From: Timonella senegalensis JC301
GTDB lineage: Bacteria; Actinomycetota; Actinomycetes; Actinomycetales; Cellulomonadaceae
Direction: 5' to 3'
Length of the DNA: 41,283 nt
Assembly (NCBI RefSeq): GCF_000312125.1
Contig: NZ_HE978642.1
Coordinates: 36,650-77,932, forward strand
In this document: piece by piece, positions 8,362-15,850 of the stretch
Position numbering within the stretch: the stretch's first letter is position 1
Layout: the number at the start of each line of letters is the position of its first letter
Made by a program: the position numbers and the translations under genes
The notes under the pieces: model-generated
Told to the model about the DNA's origin: nothing
Database searches by the model: none
Seen by the model: only the letters and a program-made list of their open reading frames with translations

Positions 8362-9842
8362 GGCTCTTCGTGAACGAGGGTGTAGTCGGTTGAGCATGTT
8401 GGCGGCCGGGTAGGGGCCGAGGTCTCCCGGATGATGGAAGTTCTTCACGCTTGCCATCCCGAAAGACCTCGACTTGCTCCACCCTACGTTCGCGATCCCT
8501 GACCTGACCACGTTCTGCCGCCTCGACGAGCTCGGGCTCGTCGCCGTCGGCCAACTGCTTGAGACCGATCGGGCGGTGCTAGAGTGCCGCGTCGTCGAGG
8601 ACGACCCATGGTGCCGCAAGTGCGGCGCCGAAGGCGTGCCGCGGGACACGGTGATGCGTCGGCTCGCGCAAGAGCCGTTCGGGCACCGGCCGACGACGCT
8701 GCTGGTGCGGGTGCGCCGGTACCGGTGCGCGCACTGCCGGCGCACGTGGCGGCAGGACATGACGCGGGCGGCTGCGCCGAGGGCGAAGATCTCCCGCGGT
8801 GGTCTGGAGTGGGCGCTGCGGGGCATCGTCGTCGACCATCTCACCGTCACCCGCGTCGCCGCCGGTCTCGGGGTGTCCTGGAGCGCCGCGAACGCCGCCG
8901 TCCTCGCCGAAAGCAAGCGACGCCTGATCGACGACCCGGCGAGGTTCGACGGGGTGACCACGATCGGTGTCGACGACTCCCCGCACGCTGCGCTCTCGAT
9001 GGGGGCCCAGTGTCTGGCGTCACACGAGGTTCGGCGAAAAGTATGTGACCGTGATCATCGACCTCACCCCGGCCCGCGAGAAGACCGGGCCGGCCAGGTT
9101 GCTGGACATGGCCGAGGGCCGCTCGAAGGCGGTTTTCAAGCAGTGGCTCGCCGCGCGGCCGGAGGAGTGGTCGAAGGCGATCGAGGTAGTCGCGATGGTC
9201 CCCCACGCGTGGGAGGTGCCCCCAGGGTTCACGGGGTTCAAGACCGCCGCCGCCGAAGAACTCCCCGACGCCGTCCCGGTCATGGATCCCTTCCACGTTG
9301 TCCGCCTCGCCGGCGACGCGTTGGACCAGTGCCGCAGGCGCGTTCAGCAGGACCTGTTCGGCCGCCGCGGGATGAAGAACGACCCTCTCTACAAGGCGCG
9401 CGGCACCCTGCACACCGGCGCGGACCTGCTCACCGACCGACAACGCATTCGGCTGGACGCGGTGTTCGGCTGCGAGGAGCACGTCAAGGTCGAAGCGACC
9501 TGGGGCATCTACCAGCGCATCGTCGCCGCCTACCGTGAACCCGACAAGAAGAAGGCCAAGGAGATGATGCAGGCCGTGATCACCGCGATCACCACCGGGG
9601 TCCCCGCCGCACTCGTCGAGATCCGCAAGCTCGGCCGCACCATGACGCAGCGCGCCGCGGACATCGTCGCGTTCTTCGACCGGCCCGGCACCAGCAACGG
9701 GCCGACGGAAGCGATCAACGGTCGGCTCGAGCACCTCCGCGGCTCCGCGCTCGGCTTCCAGAACCCCACCCACTACATCGCGCGCAGCTTGCTCGAAGCC
9801 GGAGGCTTCAGACCCGCGCTGCACCCTCAATCGTGAAGAGCC
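8362..9842 (+). mobile_element. Complete ISL3-family insertion sequence with 8-bp target duplication
   Basis: The 1481-bp element has a left end GGCTCTTCGTGAACGAGGG (8362-8380). The right end, read on the reverse strand from 9842, is GGCTCTTCACGATTGAGGG; 15 of 19 positions match. AAGAAACT occurs immediately outside both ends (8354-8361 and 9843-9850). Perfect 8-bp target duplications are the rule for ISL3. Intact ends and a perfect duplication indicate a recent insertion. Its single transposase gene is broken, so it could move only with a transposase supplied by another copy. Confidence 0.95.
8474..9836 (+). pseudogene. ISL3-family transposase, disrupted by a short insertion
   Basis: The frame from TTG 8474 gives MLHPTFAIPDLTTFCRLDELGL, the zinc-binding region (CRVVEDDPWCRKCG, then CAHC), the helix-turn-helix and GVD at the first catalytic aspartate. 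About 35 bases at 8977-9011 then replace roughly four expected bases and shift the frame. The rest reads on in another frame: VWRHTRFGEKYVTVIIDLT, then VMDPFHVVRLAGDAL (second Asp), then GPTEAINGRLEHLRGSALGF (Glu), to a TGA at 9834. A second extra piece of about 27 bases at 9198-9224 is in frame. It inserts VPHAWEVPP where relatives read AMDGFTGFK. The two parts together would make a normal-length protein of about 440 residues. Confidence 0.92.
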
Positions 9843-9850
9843 AAGAAACT
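9843..9850. repeat. Target site duplication, right copy
   Basis: AAGAAACT is identical to 8354-8361, directly abutting the right IS end. Confidence 0.93.
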
Positions 9851-10005
9851 GCTTACAGGCGCCAAAAACACTCGATCTCAGTTCCCAAAGATGGGAACGC
9901 TCCCAACACTTTTCTGGGACCCTAGTCTTAGGATTGCAGCTTGCCCCATGAAAGACTAGCCACCGCTAGGAGATGCAACCATCAACTGAATCAAGGTTAG
10001 GACCA
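9851..10005. other. Leader region of the secreted orphan gene
   Basis: Less GC-rich than the housekeeping flanks. It holds a small perfect hairpin (GTTCCCA / TGGGAAC with loop AAGA, 9881-9898). A second loosely paired stretch (TCCCA / TGGGA) lies just downstream. AAGGTTAGG precedes the ATG at 10006. The IS inserted upstream of this leader, so any promoter further left has been displaced. Confidence 0.45.
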
Positions 10006-10632
10006 ATGAAGATCCTGAGAACCATAATCCCATTGACAGTAGCTTTTTCACTGTCATTAACAACCGCATCAGCATTGCCCGTGACTCACAATTCCAGCAG
10101 CGATGAACCAGAGCCAACAACAGTTTCATTCGAACAAGCATTTGGCCTCTCCCCCGACGAGATCATCGAAGTAGAGCCTGGCGAAGAGTTTAGCCTGGGA
10201 GAAGCCGTCAAATACGAGGAAAAGACCGGTAGAGCCGGTTTGACGGGTTCGATCGTTGTAGCAACGGTTACCTGTACCGGTTCATACGACTATCCACATC
10301 CGAGCACATACTCCAGCAAACAGACCATCAATGCGCACTTGGTGGTTATTTGCAAGGGGACGGGCGGGTATGAAAGGAAGACTACACTCCGCATTCAGAC
10401 TCGAATGACTGATGGAACTCGACTCGGCCTAGTAAACACCGAAAACTCACTCTACGGCTCCGCCCGCAAAGGTGGAGATCTGAAGTGCACATACAGTCCC
10501 GCTGCCTATCGAGCAATAGGAACCGCTGCAATTACGTTCCCGGTTGGCTTTACACCGGCCTATGGGAACTTCGGTATCAAGAGTGCGGTCAAATCGTTTA
10601 AGCACAACGGCAAGGAGTGCGCGGCATACTGA
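10006..10632 (+). CDS. Secreted hypothetical protein
   Basis: I do not recognise this 208-residue protein. Residues 1-25 (MKILRTIIPLTVAFSLSLTTASA) form a classic signal peptide with cleavage likely after ASA. An acidic Ser/Glu-rich linker follows, then a domain with four cysteines (in TCTGSY, ICKGTG, KCTYS and ECAAY) that could make two disulfides. The start at 10006 was preferred to an in-frame ATG at 9973 because it begins the signal peptide and has AAGGTTAGG just upstream. Base composition is visibly less GC-rich than in the housekeeping genes, and it sits beside mobile elements. Both suggest horizontal acquisition. No catalytic motif is visible. Confidence 0.75.
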   Translation: MKILRTIIPLTVAFSLSLTTASALPVTHNSSSDEPEPTTVSFEQAFGLSPDEIIEVEPGEEFSLGEAVKYEEKTGRAGLTGSIVVATVTCTGSYDYPHPSTYSSKQTINAHLVVICKGTGGYERKTTLRIQTRMTDGTRLGLVNTENSLYGSARKGGDLKCTYSPAAYRAIGTAAITFPVGFTPAYGNFGIKSAVKSFKHNGKECAAY

Positions 10633-10670
10633 TTCCGACATAGGCACTGTCTCGTAGTGAGGACGACTGT

Positions 10671-10701
10671 GGCGGCGAGGACCAGCTGGATCCTCGTCGC
10701 C
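10671..10701. terminator. Hairpin between two convergent orphan genes
   Basis: GGCGGCGAGGA (10671-10681) pairs with TCCTCGTCGCC (10691-10701) with one G-T wobble and a nine-base loop. It lies between the stop of the secreted gene and the stop of the reverse-strand gene ending at 10717. No long T-run, so termination is plausible but not certain. Confidence 0.45.
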
Positions 10702-10716
10702 ATCTTGGTTACGGAG

Positions 10717-11292
10717 CTAGGGAATCATCTGGTCACTCAAAGGCCAGTCGAATGCGTCCAGGTTCTTGGCAGCAATAAGGCTATCGGCCAGCTCATCATT
10801 GCACCCAATAATTGTGACTGCAGTGTCCGGAGTGGACGCCATAAGCCACGATCGATCTCTCGCCCATAGGAAACTGAGTTCTACTATGTGAGAAGCGCTC
10901 CAACGGCTGGAGACCGTACTAAATAGCGATTCTCCGAGTTCCCCGTTAAAGAGAATGTATCTGAGGTCTCCGTCATACTTCACTCCTTCAGGATTGATTA
11001 GTTTCTGAAAATTCTCTCCGTGCAAGAACCCGGCATATACCGCCAGGGAACAAGCGAATCTGCTACCTAGCACGGAGAGGAAAACACGCTCTAGTTCCCT
11101 TTCCCGCATTTCGCCGAGGCGTTCGTCGTCTGAATTTGGTGCCCGGAATGGAAACCCGCCGTCGTCTTTGATTTCGCTGCCCGGATGAAGAAGAACGATT
11201 GTTCTCGCATACTCGCTGCCCAACTCTACGGGGCTGCGTCTCGCAATCGCTCGGAAGAATAACTCATTCTCGGAGTCGATCCTCGTTATCAT
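10717..11292 (-). CDS. Hypothetical cytosolic protein (191 aa)
   Basis: Not recognised. The protein begins MITRIDSENELFFRAIARRSPVELG and has no signal peptide or membrane segment. It is mixed alpha/beta in character and ends DELADSLIAAKNLDAFDWPLSDQMIP. AAGGGA lies about ten bases before the ATG. It converges with the secreted orphan gene at 10006-10632, and both are less GC-rich than the housekeeping genes. A secreted protein beside a small cytosolic protein recalls effector/immunity pairs, but the opposed orientation and lack of known motifs make that only a guess. Confidence 0.65.
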   Translation of the reverse strand: MITRIDSENELFFRAIARRSPVELGSEYARTIVLLHPGSEIKDDGGFPFRAPNSDDERLGEMRERELERVFLSVLGSRFACSLAVYAGFLHGENFQKLINPEGVKYDGDLRYILFNGELGESLFSTVSSRWSASHIVELSFLWARDRSWLMASTPDTAVTIIGCNDELADSLIAAKNLDAFDWPLSDQMIP

Positions 11293-11634
11293 AGAGCCAT
11301 TTCCCTTCGATTGGATCTAGTCATGAAAAGCAATCGACTTGGCGCGAACTTAGAGCACTGCTGTCTTAGAAGGAGATCCGAATAGCGGGTTCCTTCTGAA
11401 GGATACATAAGTTGTGATTGAAGGTCCAGAGACTTCACGTGGATACTCGTCTATTTCCCTTTTCGGGCTCTTAGCAATCAAGGGTGTATGTGGGGTCTGA
11501 ATCCTCCGGCTTCGAGTAGCGATCTCGCGATGGTATGTCGACCTCGGGGTTATGTTGACCGGCTTGGTCGGCGCCCTGTTCTGGCGGGGTGGGCGCCTGA
11601 GACGGTCAACATAACCGTGTGGGGCTCACCGGTC
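11293..11634. other. Non-coding junction with a solo ISL3-like end
   Basis: No gene is supported here. At 11466-11487 the strand reads GGCTCTTAGCAATCAAGGG then TGT. It matches the left end of the complete IS (8362-8383) at 17 of 22 positions and is best read as the surviving end of the degraded ISL3 copy whose transposase fragments lie at 11910-12371. A 14-bp perfect inverted repeat (11548-11616) follows. Confidence 0.6.
11548..11616. repeat. 14-bp perfect inverted repeat beside the recombinase fragment
   Basis: GGTTATGTTGACCG (11548-11561) is matched by CGGTCAACATAACC (11603-11616), 41 bases apart. The spacer holds a second small GGCGCC pair. It lies 20 bases after the stop of the tyrosine-recombinase fragment, so it may be that element's end or crossover site (inference). 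Confidence 0.75.
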
Positions 11635-11905
11635 CTAGAGGAACGCGATGAGAGCATCCGAGGCTCGGTAGCGAACTGGCGGTCGCTCATCGACTGCAGG
11701 GACGCGTTCCAGGGTCCGGCGTTTGAGTTCGAGGTCGGCATGGAAGTAGATCTGCGTGGTCTGGATGTTCGCGTGCCCGTGCCAGAGCGCGATGTTCGCG
11801 GTGTCGATCCCAGCGTGCAGCAGACTCATCGCGCAGGTGTGCCGCAGCGTGTGCGGTGTGACGTTCTTCCGGCCAGCGAAGAACACCGTCCGCACGCGGT
11901 AGCAG
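11635..11905 (-). pseudogene. Tyrosine recombinase/integrase, C-terminal fragment
   Basis: The reverse-strand frame ending at 11635 contains VTPHTLRHTCAMSLLHAGI, then ALWHGHANIQTTQIYFHADL and a tail RYRASDALIAFL. These are the HxxR, H/W and tyrosine-nucleophile parts of a XerD-like integrase of the kind found in actinobacterial transposons. Only about 80-90 residues remain. The N-terminal DNA-binding domain and first catalytic arginine are absent. Upstream it fuses directly to ISL3 transposase sequence, so the element is scrambled and dead. Confidence 0.82.
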
Positions 11906-11909
11906 CGTG

Positions 11910-12371
11910 ACGGGCGATGAACTTGCCGTCGGTGTCCCACAGCAGATCTAGTCGTTGTTTCTGCCGCTTGGTGAGGTAGTCGGTCCTGGTCAACAGGGCC
12001 CGGCGGTGCTTGTACAGTGGATCGTCCTTGTTCCCGCCCTCCGGTGGTTTCACGCTGCAGGTGTTGCCGACATCCGGTAAGTTTCTCGGCGGACAGGTAG
12101 ACGACATGGAACGGTTCACCCGGTCGGTCAACTTGGCTCCATCGTCGGCGCATGGCAGGGAGATCTGAAAGATCTTCCTGGCGCAGGTGGGGTTGGTGCA
12201 GGTGAAGCGAGGGACTCGGACGTGCAGGCGGGTGGGGGACCCCACCACCGGCAGGTCGAAGAGTTCGTTCGCGAGTACCTGCGCAACGTGTACCGCCGGC
12301 ACCGCGCCGCTGCACCGACCTTGTTTCGCGCGACCGCGAGGGCAAATGCAATGTGGCGGTCGGTCGATCAA
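11910..12371 (-). pseudogene. ISL3-family transposase fragments, several frames
   Basis: Reading leftward from 12371 there is an N-terminal piece (ELFDLPVVGSPTRLHVRVPRFTC, then the NPTC zinc site). A catalytic-core piece follows in another frame (EPFHVVYLSAEKLTGCRQHLQ), then a third (KDDPLYKHRRALLTRTDYL, then RQKQRLDLLWDTDGKFI). The helix-turn-helix, the first Asp and the C-terminal Glu region are missing. The order is that of an ISL3 transposase with deletions. The C-terminal end is replaced by the integrase fragment. Confidence 0.82.
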
Positions 12372-12829
12372 GGATCAGGGGTTGCCGCCAGCGAGACACC
12401 GAATACCTCACTCGCACCCTGGCACATAGACAATCCCTTCGAGGGCAGCTGTCCCCGCAAAACTGCCTTACTGAACCAAGCCGTGTCGCCCATTTTGTAG
12501 GAAATGCCGCGATCGGACACCGCGTCCTGATTGATCGTTGCCGAGGGATTGGTTGCCGCTAAATACGTGGTCTCTTCTTCCTCGAGCACAGTGACGTAGA
12601 GACAGCCATCTTGCCCGACGGAGAATGAGCCATTGTAGAGCACAGCATCACTCATGATTGATGGATTTCGAACAACAGTCACTTCTGAACTGTGATCCAC
12701 CCACATTGCTTCTGTATCGCCCCGCCCAGCCGGCATTATCGCCTTCCACGAAACAACTGCAGCGATAACCCCGACGATAGTCAGCAGCCCCGCAACCCCT
12801 AGCGCCATTCTCCGCCTACTTCGCTGCAT
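12368..12829 (-). CDS. Membrane-anchored hypothetical protein
   Basis: Unrecognised 153-residue protein. Residues 1-8 (MQRSRRRM) are basic. Residues 9-29 (ALGVAGLLTIVGVIAAVVSWK) form one transmembrane segment. The rest is predicted outside, with two cysteines (GCLYVTV and MCQGA). It ends at the edge of the degraded ISL3 copy (12371), so the original C-terminus may have been cut and the present stop may come from the insertion. No Shine-Dalgarno is evident at the ATG (12829). It lies in the accessory island and could be a decaying gene. Confidence 0.55.
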   Translation of the reverse strand: MQRSRRRMALGVAGLLTIVGVIAAVVSWKAIMPAGRGDTEAMWVDHSSEVTVVRNPSIMSDAVLYNGSFSVGQDGCLYVTVLEEEETTYLAATNPSATINQDAVSDRGISYKMGDTAWFSKAVLRGQLPSKGLSMCQGASEVFGVSLAATPDP

Positions 12830-13228
12830 GATTAATTTGTAAGAGCGAAGTAATTTGACCCAAGGGGAGTAAACAAGTCAGCGAGCGGTTTTGTTCGCAG
12901 CGGTCAAGAACACTAGGCATCGGGAATCCTCTGGTCACCCGCCTCGTCGCGGTAACGAGGATTCTAGCATATTTGACTTTCTGCTCGAACCGCGCTAACC
13001 GGCATTGTGTACGAGGAGACCAACTCAAGGTGCAGTCATCATCGATCCACCCGACATGCAGAACCGTGATGGCGTGGATTTGATGAAGGTTATCGACTTG
13101 TTGGACCGGCGAGTTGTGCTGAGAGCTCGGGAAGAGGCTGCCGCTGACCTACAGCAGAAACTCGCTTCGCGGAGTTCCTATTTCCGATCAGCGTGCGCAG
13201 CTTCCCTTGTGATTAGCGTTCGCAGCCC
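12830..13228. other. Intergenic region, nothing firm
   Basis: Four hundred bases at the right edge of the accessory island. One short open frame on the plus strand (about 13056-13238) reads VDLMKVIDLLDRRVVLRAREEAAADL. It has no recognised family and no good ribosome binding site, and it overlaps the end of the next gene. It may be a gene fragment but is not called. Confidence 0.4.
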
Positions 13229-14461
13229 TCACAGCTGATCCAGAGCTCCTGCAAGGTCAGCCCACAGGTCCTCGACGTCCTCGATGCCGACGCTCATGCG
13301 AAGCAGGTTCTCGGGGACGGTCTGGGACTCGGTGGCGAAGCGGCGGCGCCGCTCGATTGTGGACTCGACCCCGCCGAGGCTGGTGGCCGGAGTCCAGACG
13401 TTGAGCGCGGCGATGACCTTGTCGGCCTCCTCGAGGCCGCCCACGGGCTCAAGGCCGATGATAGCGCCGAAACCGCCCATGAGTGCGGCGGCGCGCTCGT
13501 GCCCGGGATCGGTGGGTAGGCCGGGGAAACGCACTGCGGCGACCTTGGGGTGAGCCTCTAGGCGGCGGGCGAGTTCTAGGGCGTTCTCGCCGGCTGCACG
13601 AACACGCAGTGCGAGCGTGCGCAGGCCCCGAAGCGCGAGCCACACCTCAAACGGTCCGGCGATCGATCCATGCAAGGTCCGGTAGGCGCGCACGGTGTTC
13701 ACCAGGTGTTCGGAGTTGGACACCACGATCCCGAGCACCACGTCCGAGTGCCCGGCGAGGTATTTGGTGGCAGAGTGCAGCACAAGGTCGGCTCCCATGG
13801 ATAGGGGCCGCTGGAGCAGTGGCGTAGCAAACGTGTTGTCCACGGCCACGAGCGCGCCAGCGCTATGGGCCGCGTCGATGAGGGCGGGGAGGTCGGCGAC
13901 CTCGAGCATGGGGTTGGTGGGGGACTCGATCAGGACTAGGTCGGCGCCCTCGAAGGCGGCGATGGTGGACTCGGTGTCGGCCACGTCGACCTTCTCCACC
14001 CGCACGTCATAACGCTCGGCAAGATCCTGGGCGAACCCAAGGGTCACCTGGTAGGCGTGGCGGGGGAGCACAACCTTGCCGCCCGCAGGCACGAATGAGA
14101 ACACCGCCGCAATGGCTGCCATACCGGAACCAAACACGACGCCAGGGACAGCGGCCTGCTCCAGATCCGCCACCGCCTGCTCGAATGGTTGCCACGTTTC
14201 CGTGTCCATGCGGGTGTACATGAGCTCACCGGGAGCGGCAACACCCTGGGACACGTAGGTGGAAGACATGACGATCGGCGGATTCACGGGGGAGCCCTGG
14301 ACCCGGTCCGGGCGGCCCGACGTCACCGCAACGGTGGCCGGCGCGAGGCCTGCGCCGTGGGGCGATTCGGGTTCCTTTGCACTGTCAGCGGACGCCTCAC
14401 CTCCCCGCTGCGAATCCGAGGTCTGGGAAGGGTGTGTGAAATTTTGCGTATCGCCGGTCAT
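13229..14461 (-). CDS. metB: Trans-sulfuration PLP enzyme, cystathionine gamma-synthase type
   Basis: A Cys/Met-metabolism PLP-dependent enzyme of 410 residues, cytosolic. It is likely to condense an activated homoserine with cysteine to cystathionine, or to act as a cystathionine lyase. Visible are the cofactor-binding [15 protein letters not shown], the [19 protein letters not shown] segment, the Schiff-base lysine in [13 protein letters not shown] (residue 233), and the C-terminal [15 protein letters not shown]. Synthase and lyase cannot be separated with certainty by motif. The start at ATG 14461 gives a Ser/Glu-rich N-tail of about 35 residues. A longer open frame runs antisense into ddl and is rejected. 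It is divergent from ddl, with about 40 bases shared by the two promoters. Confidence 0.85.
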   Translation of the reverse strand: MTGDTQNFTHPSQTSDSQRGGEASADSAKEPESPHGAGLAPATVAVTSGRPDRVQGSPVNPPIVMSSTYVSQGVAAPGELMYTRMDTETWQPFEQAVADLEQAAVPGVVFGSGMAAIAAVFSFVPAGGKVVLPRHAYQVTLGFAQDLAERYDVRVEKVDVADTESTIAAFEGADLVLIESPTNPMLEVADLPALIDAAHSAGALVAVDNTFATPLLQRPLSMGADLVLHSATKYLAGHSDVVLGIVVSNSEHLVNTVRAYRTLHGSIAGPFEVWLALRGLRTLALRVRAAGENALELARRLEAHPKVAAVRFPGLPTDPGHERAAALMGGFGAIIGLEPVGGLEEADKVIAALNVWTPATSLGGVESTIERRRRFATESQTVPENLLRMSVGIEDVEDLWADLAGALDQL

Positions 14462-14503
14462 AGTAATGAGATTAAGCCGGAAACTCCGGTAAAGTCTCAC
14501 CCG

Positions 14504-15664
14504 ATGAGTAACTTGTCCGCATCCCAGACACAGACCGAACAATCTGCCCCCGCACAGAGCCGCACAAGCGTAGTCGTGCTCTTCGGTGGGCGTTCCGGCG
14601 AACACCCAATTTCTTGCATCACGGCCAAGTCGGTGCTTGGTGCGATTGACCGTACCCGCTTCGACATCATCCCCGTGGGAATCACCCGCGGCGGTCAGTG
14701 GGTGCTGCTCGACCAGGACCTCACCGACGTGGTGACCGGCGAGGACGGCCTCCCATTTGTTCAGGACAACGGCACTGAGGTCATCCTTCCCCTCGCCATG
14801 GGTAGCAGCGAGCTGCGCGTAGTCCGGGACGGAAAGATCGAGTCCGTTGGCACCGTCGACGTAGTGTTCCCACTCGTCCACGGGCCATTCGGTGAGGACG
14901 GGACCCTGCAGGGCCTCCTCGACCTAGCGGATCTGCGCTATGTAGGACCCGGTGTGTTCGCCTCGGCGACAGGCATGGACAAGCACCACATGAAGGTTGT
15001 GCTCCAGGGCAACAACATCCCCGTGACCCCGTTCATCACCGTGCAGCCGGGAGAATGGCAGCGCTCGCGCGAGGAGATCGTGGCCAAGGTTGAGCAGCTG
15101 GGATACCCGGCTTTTGTGAAGCCAGCGCGTGCAGGCTCCTCGCTCGGAATCTCCCGCATCACGTCGGCCGACCAGCTGGACGAGGCGCTGACCTACGCAC
15201 ACAAGCACGACCCCAAGGTCCTGATCGAGGTCGGAATCGTGGGACGCGAGATCGAGTGCGCGGTACTGGGCGGAGGCGAGGGCAACCCGTCGCGTGCGTC
15301 GTACCCCGGAGAGATTGCGGTGTCCGGCGAGTCTGACCACGAGTTCTACGACTTCGAGGCCAAGTACTTGGACGAGGAAGCCGTGCAGTTGTCGTGCCCG
15401 GCCGACCTGCCTGAGGACGTCACCGAGTTGGTCCGCGACATTGCGGTACGCACGTTTGATGCTCTCGGCTGTGAGGGCCTGTCCCGCGTGGACGTGTTCG
15501 TCCAGGAGGATGGCAGCGTGATCGTGAACGAGATCAACACGATGCCTGGCTTTACGCCGGTGTCGATGTACCCACGCATGTGGGAGCGCACGGGCCTGCC
15601 CTACAGCGAACTTGTCACTGAGCTCATCGAGTTGGCGCTCGCGCGCCCAGCCGGACTGCGCTGA
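14504..15664 (+). CDS. ddl: D-alanine--D-alanine ligase
   Basis: Ddl joins two D-alanines with ATP for the peptidoglycan stem peptide, in the cytosol. The 386 residues begin with a 20-residue polar tail and then VVVLFGGRSGEHPISCITAKSVL, the family's first signature. The ATP-grasp region has GYPAFVKPARAGSSLGISR and LIEVGIVGREIECAVLGG. The metal-binding end is VDVFVQEDGSVIVNEINTMPGFTPVSMYP. The loop HEFYDFEAKYLDEE keeps the usual D-Ala-D-Ala pattern, so I see no sign of a D-lactate-type ligase. The start is ATG 14504. Upstream open frame is antisense to the metB-type gene. Confidence 0.95.
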   Translation: MSNLSASQTQTEQSAPAQSRTSVVVLFGGRSGEHPISCITAKSVLGAIDRTRFDIIPVGITRGGQWVLLDQDLTDVVTGEDGLPFVQDNGTEVILPLAMGSSELRVVRDGKIESVGTVDVVFPLVHGPFGEDGTLQGLLDLADLRYVGPGVFASATGMDKHHMKVVLQGNNIPVTPFITVQPGEWQRSREEIVAKVEQLGYPAFVKPARAGSSLGISRITSADQLDEALTYAHKHDPKVLIEVGIVGREIECAVLGGGEGNPSRASYPGEIAVSGESDHEFYDFEAKYLDEEAVQLSCPADLPEDVTELVRDIAVRTFDALGCEGLSRVDVFVQEDGSVIVNEINTMPGFTPVSMYPRMWERTGLPYSELVTELIELALARPAGLR

Positions 15665-15786
15665 CCTACGCGGCTTGGCTTGAGTCGCCGAACGTGGCGA
15701 GAACCGCCGAGCGTGGCGAGAGCCGCACGGCCAACCTCTTGCCATCAGACACGCTGAGCCACACAACTACATAGCCAGAACGTAAG

Positions 15787-15820
15787 AGCGGGTTGCACCC
15801 AGTGAAGGGTGCAACCCGCT
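15787..15820. terminator. Bidirectional terminator between ddl and aceB
   Basis: AGCGGGTTGCACCC (15787-15800) and GGGTGCAACCCGCT (15807-15820) pair perfectly around loop AGTGAA. It lies between the convergent ends of ddl and aceB. Upstream, at about 15685-15722, a 17-bp phrase near GCCGAACGTGGCGAGAAC is repeated twice. Confidence 0.8.
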
Positions 15821-15850
15821 ATGCGTGTGCCGGCGTGGCCGGCGGGTGGA

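Noticed and set aside
9198-9224. CRISPR-repeat-like extra segment within the IS transposase
   Set aside because: A lone palindromic GC-rich stretch in a coding gene, with no second copy; resemblance is weak.
11488-11910. Plus-strand open frame over the integrase fragment
   Set aside because: It is the antisense shadow of the recombinase coding strand, whose reverse frame has clear integrase motifs.
13005-13238. Short plus-strand open frame before the metB-type gene
   Set aside because: No ribosome binding site at its TTG start, no family resemblance and it overlaps the end of the next gene.
14462-14881. N-terminal extension of the metB-type protein
   Set aside because: It is antisense to the start of ddl and has no enzyme similarity; ATG 14461 gives a normal-length protein.
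14504-15664. Possibility that the ligase is a D-Ala-D-Lac (vancomycin-resistance) type
   Set aside because: The loop and neighbours are those of ordinary Ddl, and no vanH or vanX gene is nearby; the hydroxyacid dehydrogenase at 36175 is 20 kb away.
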